64,000 nucleotides of DNA, taken from contig JAFMSR010000007.1 of NCBI GenBank assembly GCA_022818135.1, positions 26,492,415-26,556,414 of the forward strand. Direction: 5' to 3'. Shown piece after piece: positions 34,345-47,729 of this stretch (positions within the stretch are counted from its first letter, which is position 1; every line of letters begins with the position of its first letter). A program made the position numbers and the translations under genes. The notes under the pieces are model-generated. The model ran no database searches. It was not told where the DNA came from and worked only from the letters and a program-made list of their open reading frames with translations. Source of the DNA: Saxidomus purpurata (lineage: Eukaryota; Mollusca; Bivalvia; Venerida; Veneridae).

Positions 34345-37300
34345 ATGGCAAAGACAAAGTCTAAAGTCAAGGCAGGAGCTAATGTTGATGATACAGATGT
34401 GGAACAACCTTTATCAGAGAAACTTCCTATAGAACCAACTCCAAGTCAGTTGCCACGGAAACAGTCAGTTGTTTGGATAGCCTACAGATCTGTGAAGACA
34501 AAACTGAGTCTCACAGATGAAGGAGCTACGCCCGTGAACTGGAAATGTATATTTCTGGTTTTCATCTCACTGGTAAAGTACATGTGTAGTTCAAATACAA
34601 CTTGAAAAATTAAAAATCTAATTCACATTTTTCTTGGTAGATGTATTTGGACCAGAGGCAATTATATTTTGTCTGTACATGTAGTTATGTATCATCTGTA
34701 AAATAAGATGCTCATGTTCTTAGAAAGAAAACAATGTTCTGAATTTATGATGGCCACTCAAGATGGGGGACTGAAGACTTATTTAATTAAACATAAAAAT
34801 AATATGCACCTTAGATGCTTTACTAGATTTTATGAAATCCTTGACAGAGGATGTTCACTCACCCCATTAATTACCCATAGCAGTGTCCAAATAGTTTAGC
34901 TCCACTGTGTTATAAGTAGCAGTTTGACTTTCATTGAAAGGTCTGTCATTGTACATACACCACTTCTTTATAAAATGGTATTTTGTGTGGAAGATAATTC
35001 ACTCTGCAAGTTACAGTTCATTGTAAGATTAGATCCCTAAAAGAACTGGGTAAACTGTCCACTTGTGAAATTCTGTAATACTCACGATGTGGTTGTGGGT
35101 GTTAAGCCCCCAAGAAAATATTTCTCAGTATGAACATTAAACAAACACTAGCGAATGTGCAGATGGTCAATCCAGACTCTTACTATTCATGCTATTAATA
35201 CTGTTAATTTGGTACTATTTGCGATTTTTATTTGTCTCAAATTTCCCACTTCACCAATTTAAAAATCTCACAAAAAATTCCCCCAATTTATGGTATATCT
35301 GTTAGAAAATATCAGCTTGAGTCTGTAGTGAAAATGAAAGTCAAATTGGGGAAAAAGTTTAAATGAAACAAATTTGCAAGATTTTTATGTTTGTGTGCTG
35401 AAAATGTTTTATTTCTGTTGCAGTTTGGCAGTTCCTTCAACATAACCTATATATTTCCCTTCCTTCCCGATATGATTCTGGTAAGTAACAATAATAATAT
35501 CTTTTTTTTTTTCGCTTTTCTATGCAAGCACGGCAAAATGTCCGGGGATATGGCAACAATTTCACCCACTTCGCCTTCAAACGTGATCCCTGAGTACTGA
35601 AAAGCGTACAGTAACTTAAAGATTATTGTGATAATCAAAGAAGCCCACAGCTTGCCTTATAGTTTCCATTGCCCTTACCCTTTATTTGTAGAATAAGCTT
35701 GTCCACTTTCAGTGTGGACTGTACCATTAATTGTTCATAGGGGTACTCATAGAGAATCACTTCTGCCAGTTTAAAAAAAAACTTAAAACCAACATTTTCT
35801 TTCACATACAATGCTTTCATGTTTACAAATTGAAAGTATTTGTTGTGAAAAAGGCAGATCTGTTACTTTCCATAAAGGGAAATTTCATTTATATGTTAAG
35901 AGCTCCTGTTTCTCAAAGGATTTAAAAGATGATAAACCGCCGTAACTTCATCAGAAACAAAAAGTTACAAATGGGCAATTATATGTTACAAATAATCCTA
36001 TCCTTTTAGTACATAGCTGAACCAAAAACCTTGTAAAATTATGTCTTTGAGCTAACTTATGTTTACATATTTTGTATATTATTTGTCATATTTGTCATTT
36101 CAAAAGTCATATTTATGTTTGTCACAGTCTGTGCTTGGCAGACTTTTTTACAACTGTGGAATTAAATTATGTACAATTAAAAACATTGCAGAAAAATTAA
36201 AGTTAAATACCACATTAGAAATGCCAAATGTTGCAAGTTTACATTTTGGACTGTTCTATTTAATGCCAAAGACTAATACTGATTTCTTTTTGCAGACATT
36301 TGGTTATAAAGAAGTTGATAAGGGCTATTACGCAGGGATCATTGCGTCTTCAATGTTCGTTGGTCGGGCATTTGGAAGGTATATAACTTAAAGGTCATAG
36401 GTCAAGGTAATTGATAATTGGAATATTTTTACAATGCTCTTCTCTTCAGAGGAGTCCTGGAACTTAACTTTCAGTATGTGATATTCGTTATAATTGTGTA
36501 CTTGTGATCATGTATCAATCATTATGATAATTGTCACTAGTAGACCTCTTCACTATGTTTGTATCCACTGTGTACATATATTTCATTGTGGTTTATTCTT
36601 AGTGATATATTCTTGAAAATGAGGACGTTTTTACAGCTGGGGACAGGAATAGGCAGGGTTTCATCTGCCACCCGCCAGTGTTACAAAATGTGCAAATTCT
36701 GTAGAGTGGCAAAAAATTCCAGCACTATCGTCTCAATTTTTACTTCTATGCAAGAAAACCACTGTAAGAGTAAAAAAAAAAACGACAGCAAATTTTTGAA
36801 TCATGGTCGAGGCACCCTGGTAGGGGAGGGGGGGGGGGGCAGGGTAGGGTTGATGTTTGTTTTTGTATTATCATCTGTTTCAATTATTTTTCGTCTTCAT
36901 TCATATGAATTTCTGAAATTGTATTTTGTAATTTTTTAATATTTTGTTTTTGTACACTGGGTATATATAGCCCTTTTCTGTTTATTTCAGTTACTTTTGG
37001 GGTTGGTTATCAGACAAAAAAGGTCGGCGACCAATTGTGTTGCTGTGTGTCTCCTTGATAGGACTATGCTCTCTAGCCTTTGGTTTTACAACCAATATAT
37101 ACTTTGCTGTTATCACTAGAATGCTTGCTGGACTTGTCAATGGTAAGTTGTCACAAGACTTCAAGATTGTAAAATCATGACCCCCCCCCCCATGTCAAAG
37201 TTGACCCTGTCCTTGGGTCACTTGATTTTACATCTATAGGCTTATATAAAAAACTTCAAATATTTTGTTTTCTCTTAAACCACAAAGTCTTCAGTTTAGA

Positions 37301-40300
37301 TAGTTGGCAGGTAGCATTGCCTTGTGCATCTCTACCAAGATTGTTCAAATCAGGGTCCCAGATCAAAAATGATCCTTTCTGTGACATGATTGTTGACCTT
37401 GTATTATAGTGATTTGACCCTCCTGTTTTCAAGAACTATACCATACCTTTATATGTATAACTGTGCAAGGATACTGAAATGCAAAAATATGGTATTTTAA
37501 TCATCTGAGAATCAAACTGATAGAATTTAAAACTAATCATCTAGTTGACAGTAGTCAGAAATCCTTGATGTTATGCACAGAAAAGTAAAAAAACTGTTGT
37601 ATGTTTCAGGTACTGTTGGAACTACAAAGACAATTTTGTATGAGATTTCTGATAACACAAACCAGGCAGTTGGAATGTCTATCATATCTGTATCCTGGGG
37701 TCTAGGAATTATCACAGGTCCTGCAATTGGAGGTTTGCAGTATTTTTCTTACCACATTTAGCATAAACATTAATCTCCCATTCACCATTTCCATGCTTTA
37801 TTTAAAAAATGTACATGTCTGTTTTTAAATTTGTCCAATACAGAACTATGACTTGCCCTAAGGGATTGACATGGAAAATTCTTTGAGACCTGCAAACAAT
37901 GCAAGTCATGGTCAGACAACATGTAGGTGGTGGTTAGGAAGCAGAGTACAGGTTGAAATAGACAATAAATGTGTAGTATTTAGTAATTTACCCAATACCC
38001 TGCTTTAGTGATGAAGCAGTAGACAGAAGACTTAATAATGTTGATTGTAAAAGCTGAGTCATAAACATAAAGAAGCCTTCATCCCTCATATGAAACAAGT
38101 TGTACAGTGACCTTTTCCCAGAAGCATGACGCTTAGTTAAACTACCCAATACCCAGTGCTAAGCAAGGGAGCTGTCAGTTTGTTTTTTCCCGTCTGGTGT
38201 GATGAAGCCAGGACTCCAACATGCAACTTCTAAATCACAGATGCACTGCTGTAAGGCAGTCTATGAGGATCACATGGCATGTATATGCAGAGTATACATA
38301 GCTAGGGTTGATTAAAAAGATGAAAAGTGCTTGCAAAGAGAAGGGCAAGGATTCAAGGATTATTAATAGAGTTTAGCTCAATACTTGCAAACAATTTGGA
38401 AAGTAAATTGACATGAAGTATTTTTCTGAAGCAAATTTCGTTATGTATTTAGTATAATTCTTGTTGTAGTCTATGTGAAGAATACTGTTTCTTGTTGCAG
38501 GTTATTTAGCTAATCCATGTAAACAATACCCAGATGTTTTCCCATCCGAAGGTTTCTTTTACCAGTTCCCATACATGCTTCCAAGCATGGTTGCCTTTGT
38601 GATATGTATGGGTGCCTTTATAATAGACCTAATCTGGCTACCAGAGACACTCTACACCAAGTAAGTAGTAAAAGGGACGTTGAGTAAGTTGTGAGACATG
38701 ATTTGCATGAGTCCCCCTTTTCCCAGCTCTTGCTTGATTGAGCCCCACTGTGCAAAAAACAAATGCTTTAAATTTATAGACATTGTGAAGAGAAGTGGAA
38801 TACCACTAAACTTGCAATTGCAAAATTATGACTTGGGTTGTCTGTGATGAACAAATGAACAGCACGGATTTCATGTTAAGATTGTGCAGGTATGCAGACT
38901 GTTCTGGATTCATAATGGTTGCCAAGGCAACATGTTGCTTTTTGCACATTGGGACTCTGTCGTAAACCAATTTTTCTCAGCAAGAAGAAAAGCTTTTAAC
39001 CTTAACACCACAAAAAATTAAAATCTAAATAAAAACTAAAATAGTATTAACCATTTCCTTTGCTTGAAGTTGCATTCATGCTTACAGTAGAACAGTTACT
39101 TTTCTCAGAATCGTATCACACTTTGATGAAGTTGATGTGTTAAAGGTAAAAACTCCAATTCTAACGCAGATCAGAGACAGAAATAATTATACCTGAGGGA
39201 GAAGAAGAAGAGAATGACACAACTAGCCTGCACTCTATCCATTCATATCATAAACCGTCCGCCTTCAAACACTTCCCGATTCACTTACGGGACGTTAATC
39301 CTCGGCAGGCTGTTTCATGTGAAAATCTCCATGTAGAAGCAGAGGGCGCCACTTACCTTGCAGGTATTGTAATCTGTCTTATGTGTTCTGTTGGTACCTC
39401 GTCAGTTTGATTGGTTAAGTTCATAGACTTGAAATCACTTGCCCTTTTCTTTGATGTTTATGGGTTTTAACCACTTTACGGACCATATACTATGTGAAAA
39501 GGGGTTGTTGTTTCTGTTGGAAGATGGGCCACTAGTACTGGCCCTTCCTAGGAATGATTGTAAGGTAAATACCTGCCTGTAAATTGGAACATAATTGAGT
39601 TAGTGTTGAAACAGACATTCACCAATACTTGAGGGAGCCGATGCAAGTTTCTATAAATTAGTTCTTTAAAGAAAGTATTCGTCTTTGTAAGCTAGAATAA
39701 TATACTGAGTTGACCTTTACTATCCTTGAATTCATATGTTTTTATAGCATTATTGAATGCCAGGATGGTATTTGTACAAGACGTGCTCATTTAAGTGATT
39801 TTTTCTTCATATTCAGCTTGAAATTCTCTTTATATTTATTTTATATATTAATCAGTGTTAAAAAGACAGGCAGTATAATACTTGCACACACCTTTAGATG
39901 TATTTTTTAAAAAAGATTTAAATGTGGGAAAAAAAAATAACCTGATCAAGAAAATATGTGATCATACCAGACCAAGTCCCAAAAATACTTTAGACTGGTT
40001 GACCATTCTGATTCTGTTTGTAAAAAGTTGAGCCCAGAATATTGTAGACTTGTGATCATTCACTTTCAACAACTGTTTTATGTAGGAAAGTGAAATGTGA
40101 CAAACAGAGAGTTGTTGTGTATTGAAAAGAAATTCTGAATGCATAAAAAATTATTGAAATAAAGGACAGTACATGCATATGACTCTCAATTGTTGAAATA
40201 TGCTGCAAAGCCCTAAAGAGGAACGAAAACAATTATTTAGCCCTCTATGAAAAAATATCCTACAGCTATCTATATATTGAAAACCAAACAAATCAGCAAG

Positions 40301-43300
40301 TTATGGATAGAGGGTAAAACTTCATACAAACAAAGCAGGAGTAAACAAATAACCATGGTTCAGAAAAGCAAACAAAAATTGAAATTGATTACTAACGTAG
40401 TAATTTTTGGAAATATGTTACAGGTGCACACAAAGAAATCCATATAACGAGGCGTGGTATATCAATTACCGAAGTACATGATGACACGCCTGTCAAAAAA
40501 TCCCATTCTGATAAACATATCAACAGACCTTTTTACCTTGATGATGAAAATACAAACTCTGCCAGTGTACCCTACCACAGATCCAATAGTGCTGAAGCTG
40601 ATGATAAAAATGTGAAAAGTAGTGATGGAGATTTGACAGAAAAGTTTTTGTCTGAATCACAAAAAAGTGGAGATTTAACGAATGGAGGTGTGAAAGGTAC
40701 TGAAGAAGATGAAGAGTGTAACAAGGGAGATAATGAAAAATGTTGTGCAACATTGAGAAGTTGGTCTGTGATACGGCTTTTAGTGTAAGAATTTTGATTT
40801 TAGCTTTGGTATTGAAACACTGTTAGTGAAATGCAGGGATTGAAGGAACTTTTCTGTTAGAGGCTTTCTGGTTAGGAAACTATCTAGGTAGCTACAGGAT
40901 GTTGTGTAAAGCTCATGTTTACATTGATGCGGAATCCAGAACCCAGTCTAGTTAGATCACTGTTTAACCCATCCTACCTGCTCATAGAAAGTAATCACAG
41001 GGAACAAAGAAACAACACCCTTACGTTTTAGTGGATTTTTATTTAATGTTTGTTGTAAATTAAAACCAACCAAATTATTTTTTGATATGGGTGATTGTGT
41101 TAACTTTATTTGATATTAATTTAATGTACAGTAAGTGTTGGTTCTTTAAATCATTTTTTTAAGTGTCTATGCGGCTGTGCAGCTGTATGTCTTTTCAGTT
41201 ACAATTTTGAATAATTTACATACATTGTATTGTTGTTCCTTATTTAAAAACATTTTTAGATTCCACCTGAGATGAATGTTTATATATTTCAGACAGCATG
41301 ATGTTCTCCTGTCCAATCTTATTTACTCGTTGTTTTCCTTCAGTGTGATAGGCGTGGAGGACATATTTTCTGTCTGGGCATCAACTGATGTTCTGCTAGG
41401 TATGTGTCATGTGTTAAAAATCCAAACTACCATAGTTAAGGACTATAAGAATCATTCACTGGTTGCACATGCAGATGTGAATATCTCGCTCCAGGGTAAC
41501 TGTTAAGAAAAACTAAGCAACAAATGGGTCAAGGACTCCCAGACTTTGTAGGGTCTAAGTTCAAGGTGACCAGGACAATCAGCCTGTGTTTTATCAATAT
41601 CTCGTCAACAGTCTGGTATAGCATAGGGAAGTTGGTTATGCCCACGAAATATAGACCTTAAGTGGTTCAAAGGTCAATGTTAGAGTTACTGCTATTTTAG
41701 TAGTGCAGATTTGTGCTGGTAAGTTATACAGAAAATTGGAAACTCTGAAAGAATAATTTTGCAGTTGTTGAATGACTGAAGCATGGCCAAAAATAGTACG
41801 AAAGTGTACACATTTGATAAAATCTATAAGATGAAATTTCTGTTGGAATTAAATTGACTTTTTACAAAATCTTTAAAGTTATAGAAGTACAAGTATTTTC
41901 TTTGTTGCCTCGTAGGCAGATATATTCCTAAACCTGCATATAAGGAATTCTTGTATTTCAGATGGTCTTGGGTTTGACCCCAGAGAAATTGGGACTGTAT
42001 TAGGGACCACTGCACTGCCTCTGTTATTTCTACAGTTGTTTGTGTTCCCTAATCTAGTAAGAAGACTTGGGATAAAGAAGGTAAAGAAATACATGTTATG
42101 TACTTAAGTTTCATTTATACAAATTTAGTTTAGTTTGATTATGAAATTGTCTATGGCTTATTGAATTGCTCTTGACCCTAATTTAAGATGTGGTCAGGTG
42201 TGAGGATCGACACCAAGTTTTACCTTGCTGTTACCCATTCACAGCTGGGTAGACATGGTGGATACATTACATTAGGAAAAAAGTCAATAAAATCCATAGT
42301 CTCCTGTGATATTAGATAAATTTGTTAGTCAAAATTGTATTGAAGTCATTAAAGTAGCAGTAGCACTTAGGGTGTGAAATTACTTGAAGATCTTATAAAA
42401 CTAAGAAAAGATGTATTATCTGCAAAATTGACTGTAGTTTGTTCGAAAAAACATTTATGATATTGCCTTTTTAATTAAGAATACCTGTTTTAAATAAATG
42501 CAGTATTTCTTTCAATGATCTTTATAGAAATAAATGCTGTCTGACAGTGCTTATTCATTAAAAAGTGACAACTTTATTAAACAACTGTAAAGATCAGCAT
42601 TTTTAACGACTATATAGAAGAAACTAGACCATTACTCTGTCTGTAAATTTTTTATGTTATATACGAGTATTTAATGTGCTAATGGGACTTTAATAGTTCA
42701 GAAAAAAAACCTTTAAAGCTAAATTGGGGATGTCAGAAGATACCACATCATAGCTGCAACTGTGCGAAAGCACTTTTCATGCAAGCACTAGCGTTTTGTT
42801 ACCTATCAAATGCAACAAAGAATGCTCCCTAGTTCTGTAGGAGTGTAGTGAAAATACATTTAACCTTGGCATTGAATTTTGAAACTGGACATGTAACTCA
42901 GTTTGGAAAGCGCCATTTCTTTCTAGAGTGTGTTAAATAAAAATCACTGGACCAAATAGCCAACAGTGTAGATTATGATTGAACCCCACTAACTTCTACA
43001 TTGGCCACAAGTGCAGAAGTATCTGTGTATAGCAGGGTATGATTTAAAATTCTGTTTGTATTTTAATGGTCCATAGCTATGTTCTGTTCTGATTGGATGA
43101 ATTGTTTTCTATTTTTGCCGCAGACCTTGATGATATGTACAGTGATACTGATGGTGCTGACTCAGATTATGCCAACTTTTCACCTTCTTGTTGACACGTA
43201 AGTCGAGTACACTTGACTTTACATTAAGCTGTAAACAAATAAATATAAAACAAAACACCTGTTTCTATTAATTTAAAGTTTGAGATATCTTTCACTAGTA

Positions 43301-45188
43301 GAGAATCACAGGTGATATTTTCACAACTGGCTTTAGAACAAATAAAAATAACATTGGGGTTTCAGAAAAGGAAAGATACAATGAATGTTATAAAAGCATA
43401 AGGAAAACTGTCATTCTCTCAATTTCTCTTTATTTGCTGTGCTATTATTGTTTCATGCCAACACAAGAGATGTCAATGTTTATGATGCATGTGTCACGCT
43501 TATCACATTTCCTATTATAGTATATGTTTAAACAGGAAAAGCTGTCTATTGTGTGAGAATATATCATTTTGCATTAGAACAAGTATATTTTTGGAATTTG
43601 GAGGAAAATTTTCTTCACTATTTCAGACCAGTGACATTATGGGTTCTATTGTTATCTTCAAATACTGTGATGAAATTGATGGTTAGTTGTGTATTCTCTG
43701 CTTCGTCTTTACTGATAAACAATTCCGTGACACCAGAGCTTGCAGGTCAAGTGAATGGTCTCTCCATGACAATTACAGCTATATTCAGGTTAGTGTATGT
43801 TATTATCCATCAATACAATCATTCACTGATTCATCTTCAATTGCCAAACACCCTCTTACAAATTATATCTAGATAAATTGCTGTGCATAAGCACTTCAGA
43901 TGATAATAGCCTTGAAGAGAGAGTGGCAATTTGTAATTTATGCGTTAGGACACTACTTCTGTGGCTTGGTTTAGATCAATCACTGGACCGTCTGTTCCCG
44001 TCTGTGGCGTGGTTTAGATAAATCACTGACCGCCCCCGGACCGTCTGTTCCTGTTTGAGGCTTGGTGTAGATAAATCACTGGACTGGGTGTTCCCGTCTG
44101 TGGCATGGTTTAGATAAATCACTGGACTGTCTGTTCCTGTCTGAGGCTTGGTGTAGATAAATCACTGGACCGTCTGTTCCCGTCTGAGGCTTGGTGTAGA
44201 TAAATCACTGGACCATCTGTTCCTGTCTGAGGCTTGGTTTAGATAAATCACTGGACTGTCTGTTCCCGTCTGAGGCTTGGTTTATATAAATCACTGGACC
44301 GTCTGTTCCGGTCTGAGGCTTGGTTTAGATAAATCACTGGACCGTCTGTTCCCGCCTGAGGCTTGGTGTAGATAAATCACTGAACCGTCTGTTCCTGAGA
44401 CGAAGGTGCTATCACAGCACAATGACAGCTTCTTAATTTTTATTTTTTATCTGCTGAAAAAAAAAAGGTTATAAGTATACATTCCTGCTACAATAAAGTT
44501 TAAATCTTTCCAACCAGTACTATGATAACTCTGGACTGTAAAATGCCTGTATAAAGTGGCTATTTTATCTAGCACAGGGCCATAACTCTGCTATAAGTAG
44601 TGGTGTTGTGATGGCATGTGGTGTGCATCATTCGCCTACTCATGTTTACATTCCTGCCAAGTTTCAATAAAATCTGACTAACCAGTACCAAAATATAGCT
44701 CTAGATATTTATGTTTTTCAAGTTTGTAGGCCCTTAAACCCTTTGATATAGTTGTCTGGTTAGATTTGTATTAAGCAGTATTTGGAATCTGACTGAATTA
44801 CCCTATGAGATCAAAATCTCATTTAGATATTTTTTTAGGATATTTGTTTTGTTCTTTCTGGCCACCTTTAAATGCACCACAAAGTTTGTTGATAAGAGCT
44901 ATGTGTATGTGTTTGTAGAAGACGTTTTGGCTTATTTGATTGTTCCTCGGGAATTAATGCCGCTTTAATGCATATTTTGTATTCATATGATAATAATTCT
45001 CTATTCACAGGTCCTTCGCTCCGCTGGTTGGAGGATTCCTGTTCTCATGGACAGTAGGTTATGCGTCAAGAAATATTGGACCGCCTTTTGACGTCAGTTT
45101 TGTTTTTGTTTTATTTGGGATCATTTACTGGAGTGTTGCAATTATTGGTGTAACTATACCCGAGAGACTAAATAAACAGAAAAAATAA
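34345..45188 (+). CDS. Major facilitator superfamily transporter, ZIFL-like, 13 exons, 665 aa
   Basis: Exons are 34345-34572, 35424-35480, 36296-36378, 36991-37142, 37610-37732, 38501-38660, 39170-39363, 40424-40784, 41293-41399, 41962-42080, 43124-43197, 43627-43788 and 45011-45188. Every intron is GT-AG, every phase matches, and the total is 1998 nt ending in TAA. The protein is a 12-helix secondary transporter: helix 1 spans the exon 1/2 junction (...ITYIFPFLPDMI), the MFS loop 2-3 signature GWLSDKKGRRP is at about residues 127-137 in exon 4, and helices 3-6 are in exons 4-6. A hydrophilic loop of about 180 residues (exons 7-8, residues ~268-450) follows, then helices 7-12 in exons 9-13, with NNSVTPELAGQVNGLSM before helix 11. 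The layout matches the eukaryotic family named after plant ZINC INDUCED FACILITATOR-LIKE, which exports metals, organic acids or drugs across plasma or vacuolar membranes. The substrate here cannot be read from sequence. The N-terminal ~65 residues are polar and probably cytosolic. An AATAAA overlaps the stop codon region. Confidence 0.93.
36823..36845. repeat. G-run in transporter intron 3
   Basis: Run of G broken by single A (ggggaggggggggggggc). G-rich runs of this kind can form quadruplexes, or cause sequencing error. Confidence 0.8.
42118..42262 (-). repeat. Diverged SINE-like repeat in transporter intron 10
   Basis: Shares tttagtttagtttgatt, gaattgctcttga and the gcgg/agg tail layout with 34058-34250, at lower identity. 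Lies between exons 10 (ends 42080) and 11 (starts 43124). Confidence 0.5.
43959..44400. repeat. ~43-bp minisatellite, ten copies, in transporter intron 12
   Basis: Unit reads approximately gaggcttggtttagataaat, then cactggaccgtctgttcccg. Copies step by 42-52 bases from about 43976 to 44376. It lies between exon 12 (ends 43788) and exon 13 (starts 45011) and is likely length-polymorphic. Confidence 0.9.
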
Positions 45189-45409
45189 AAAAAATCTACA
45201 ACGAAACATGTGTTACAAGTCACTTGGGTAAATTTGATTGAAACATAAGTTTTTCTAGAGCACTAATTTCAAGCATGCCATAAGCAGTTCAGTTATAAAC
45301 AAGATCCAAAATTTCTGAACTGTAAGGTATACGCAGTAGATTTCTATTTAAATAGAGAGCCAAAACTTAGCAGAGCTGATATGACTGCACAAGATGCATA
45401 TAATAGGAT

Positions 45410-46360
45410 AGAATAGAGTTTATTGTCCAATCAAGAGTCAAATAATGACATTGTTATCAGAAATACAAAACTTACCATAAAGCTTGACATACGGTAATAC
45501 AATATTTTAACTAAAACTACATGTAAACGTGTCTATAACATGGCAAAACATCTGTAGTATAGCAAATGTTAATCACTGTTTAGAAATGTACAAATGACCT
45601 GTAATATGCACGAGAGTATTTTCTTTTTGACTGATGTACCTGTCAATTCAAAGGTTTACTTACGAGTAAATACCTGAACAAGTATTTAGCTATTTGAATT
45701 TCCTGAGCTCATTAACCAGATGAATTTTTGAACTGCAGACAAGCCAAGAAAGTGTTGAGAGTAATGTTAACAGAAATAGACAGTTCATTTCTGTAATCAT
45801 TAAATATAGGACAACACATAGAAAAGTGAATTTCATCTTCCATTTCTTTTCTTGCACACAACAGACAAAATCTTGGGATATTTTTGTAACGACCTGTTTC
45901 AATATTAAGATGGTGTGCACTGATCTTAAATGGTGAAAAACATCCGGATATGTTTATCACCTATCATATTAAAATATTGTTCTCTACAGAACTGTTGTTT
46001 TAACAAGTAGGTTCTTAATTTACCAGTATTATTTGCATCACACAGCCTCAAGTATTTAGCTTTTTCCTTTTTTACATGTATAGCTTGTAACACAATGACT
46101 TTTTCAGTATTGAACATATTCTGCCAGTGTCTCATTTATACCTCTTTTTAGAGAATGATTTGTTTATCTTTTGTGGGTCAATTGGGATAGCCCTTTACAA
46201 TCTTTACATTGCAGTTTTATCTGTGCTAATTTTCATTAATTGTAAGTCCCCCATATTATTTGACCAATTTAGTGACCTCAGTCTTTTAACACAATTTGGG
46301 AACAATTTTTTTTATGTTTACTTCATATGTTGCATTAATATCAGTTTATTACAGTCATGA
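45410..46360 (-). pseudogene. LINE 3'-end fragment on the minus strand, downstream of the transporter
   Basis: Two minus-strand frames together carry the C-terminal region of a LINE ORF2: KLRTYLLKQQF and YLRLCDANNTG in one (45926-46135), then LNIETGRYKNIPRFCLLC and EMEDEIHFSMCCPIF in the next (45712-45960). The frame change near 45950 and missing reverse transcriptase core show a dead, 5'-truncated copy. The 3' end is probably near 45415, where the minus strand has an AATAAA-containing tail. It shares LRTY...L, IETGRY and EDE-x-H with the fragment at 4.8-5.1 kb, so both come from one family. Confidence 0.75.
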
Positions 46361-46689
46361 GAACTGTTTAAATAAGATAAATAAATAACACACCAGTTTC
46401 ATTGACAATCTATAAAACAACACTATACATAATAACATGAAAGCAGTACTAAATATTCATACTGATAACCAAGATTTGAAACTTCACTCTATTTCCAATA
46501 TGTAGTTAATAATAAAAAAATACATAATAAATATAAGACTCAAATAAACAAATATTTCTTAAGGGTTTAAAACATCTTTGCTTTTTCATCACATCATAGT
46601 CGTGCTTTATAAATGTTTCTTACTACGTTTTCACCTAAGATGTGCCAAACAACTTGTTAGTGAGTAGACTGCATATAAATGCACTTACA

Positions 46690-47320
46690 TTACAGTTCTG
46701 TCTCCAGTTCATTGTTGCAAGATACAAGTACAAAACTTTCCTTTTTTCTTCCCAAAGAAATTCTGCACAGCTTTGTTCAAGTCAATGTCATTCATACTTT
46801 TTGTGTTCATGCAGATCATGAACCGTTTGGTTGTAGTTGAGAATTGCAGTCTGTTTCTATGTCCTGTAAGTATCAATTTGACTAGTGAAAATCAAAGCTC
46901 GGTAGACATTATCAGTGTTTGATGGGTGGAGAGTAGCTTGTTGAGGATTTTGAGATTCAGTTCTAATGCCGTCTTTCTTGTTGTTCAGTATAGCATACAT
47001 ATATGCTGGTGTGCAAACACCAAAAGAATCACTGAATTGCACCTTGAGCTCATTCCATTCTTCAAGGGTGCTATCGACAGGTAGTCCAAGATGGTCTAGG
47101 AGCAGGGTTACCTCTAAGACTTGATCACTGCGGAATGTTCCATACCCTTTTTGGACATCTGTAATACGAGTCCCAATACGGCAGTGGTGGTGTTCTGTAG
47201 ACAGTCTCCAATTTCTTCAACAAAGTTGTCAGTGAATATGTCACTAGCAACTGCAACCATTTCTAATGGTGTGTAGTGGATCTCTACAAGTTTGTTGGGG
47301 TCAAAAGTGACCCACCCTTG
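46690..47320 (-). pseudogene. Unidentified pseudogene fragment
   Basis: The minus strand carries protein-like text in three consecutive frames: LVEIHYTPLEMVAVASDIF (about 47300-47220), then EHHHCRIGTRITDVQKGYG and LEVTLLLDHLGLPVDS continuing to SDSFGVCTPAYMYAILNN (47200-46970), then RLQFSTTTKRFMICMN and LNKAVQNFFGKKKGKFC (46860-46740). Frame changes occur near 47210 and 46860. The residue composition looks like a real soluble protein, not a repeat shadow, but I do not recognise the family. No splice sites fit the frame changes well, so it is called a pseudogene; a gene with very short introns is less likely. Confidence 0.4.
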
Positions 47321-47359
47321 AGGTGGATTTTTATTTTATCTCACAGCTAACTCAAATTG

Positions 47360-47725
47360 ATCATAATCGTCCTTCTGTCCAGCACAAAACTTAACGTTGG
47401 CTATAAATTTGCTATTTCTTAAGATTACCTCATTAAACATTACAATTGTATTGCGAATGACAAAACGGTCTTGATCCTGCAAATTTTGTAGGTCAAGGTC
47501 ATATTTGACAGAGTTATGCCCCTTTTTGTACTTTTTTTCTTGAAAACCTAACCTTGGTTTCCTAAGATTTCTTCATCAAACTTTCAAATTGCATTGCTCA
47601 TGACAAAAGGGTTGAGATGACGCCAAATTTTGTAGGTTAAGGTCATATTTGACAGTAATTAGACTTGTAACGAAATTATTGGTAATTCTGACAAAGTGTA
47701 AGAGGGCGACACAAAGTGTTCTACT
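47360..47725 (-). repeat. Dispersed repeat, opposite-orientation copy of 8520-8860
   Basis: Shares, as reverse complement, aactttcaaattg, gttatgcccctttttgtact, acaaagtgtaagagggcgac and aggtcaaggtcatatttga. The segment also holds an internal duplication of the aggtcaaggtcatatttgac block (47490 and 47635). It lacks the GACGGAC end. Confidence 0.75.
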
Positions 47726-47729
47726 GAAC

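Noticed and set aside
37573..37761. 62-codon frame as a separate small gene
   Set aside because: It is exon 5 of the transporter (37610-37732) read into both introns.
43553..43876. 107-codon frame as a separate gene
   Set aside because: It is exon 12 of the transporter (43627-43788) extended into introns.
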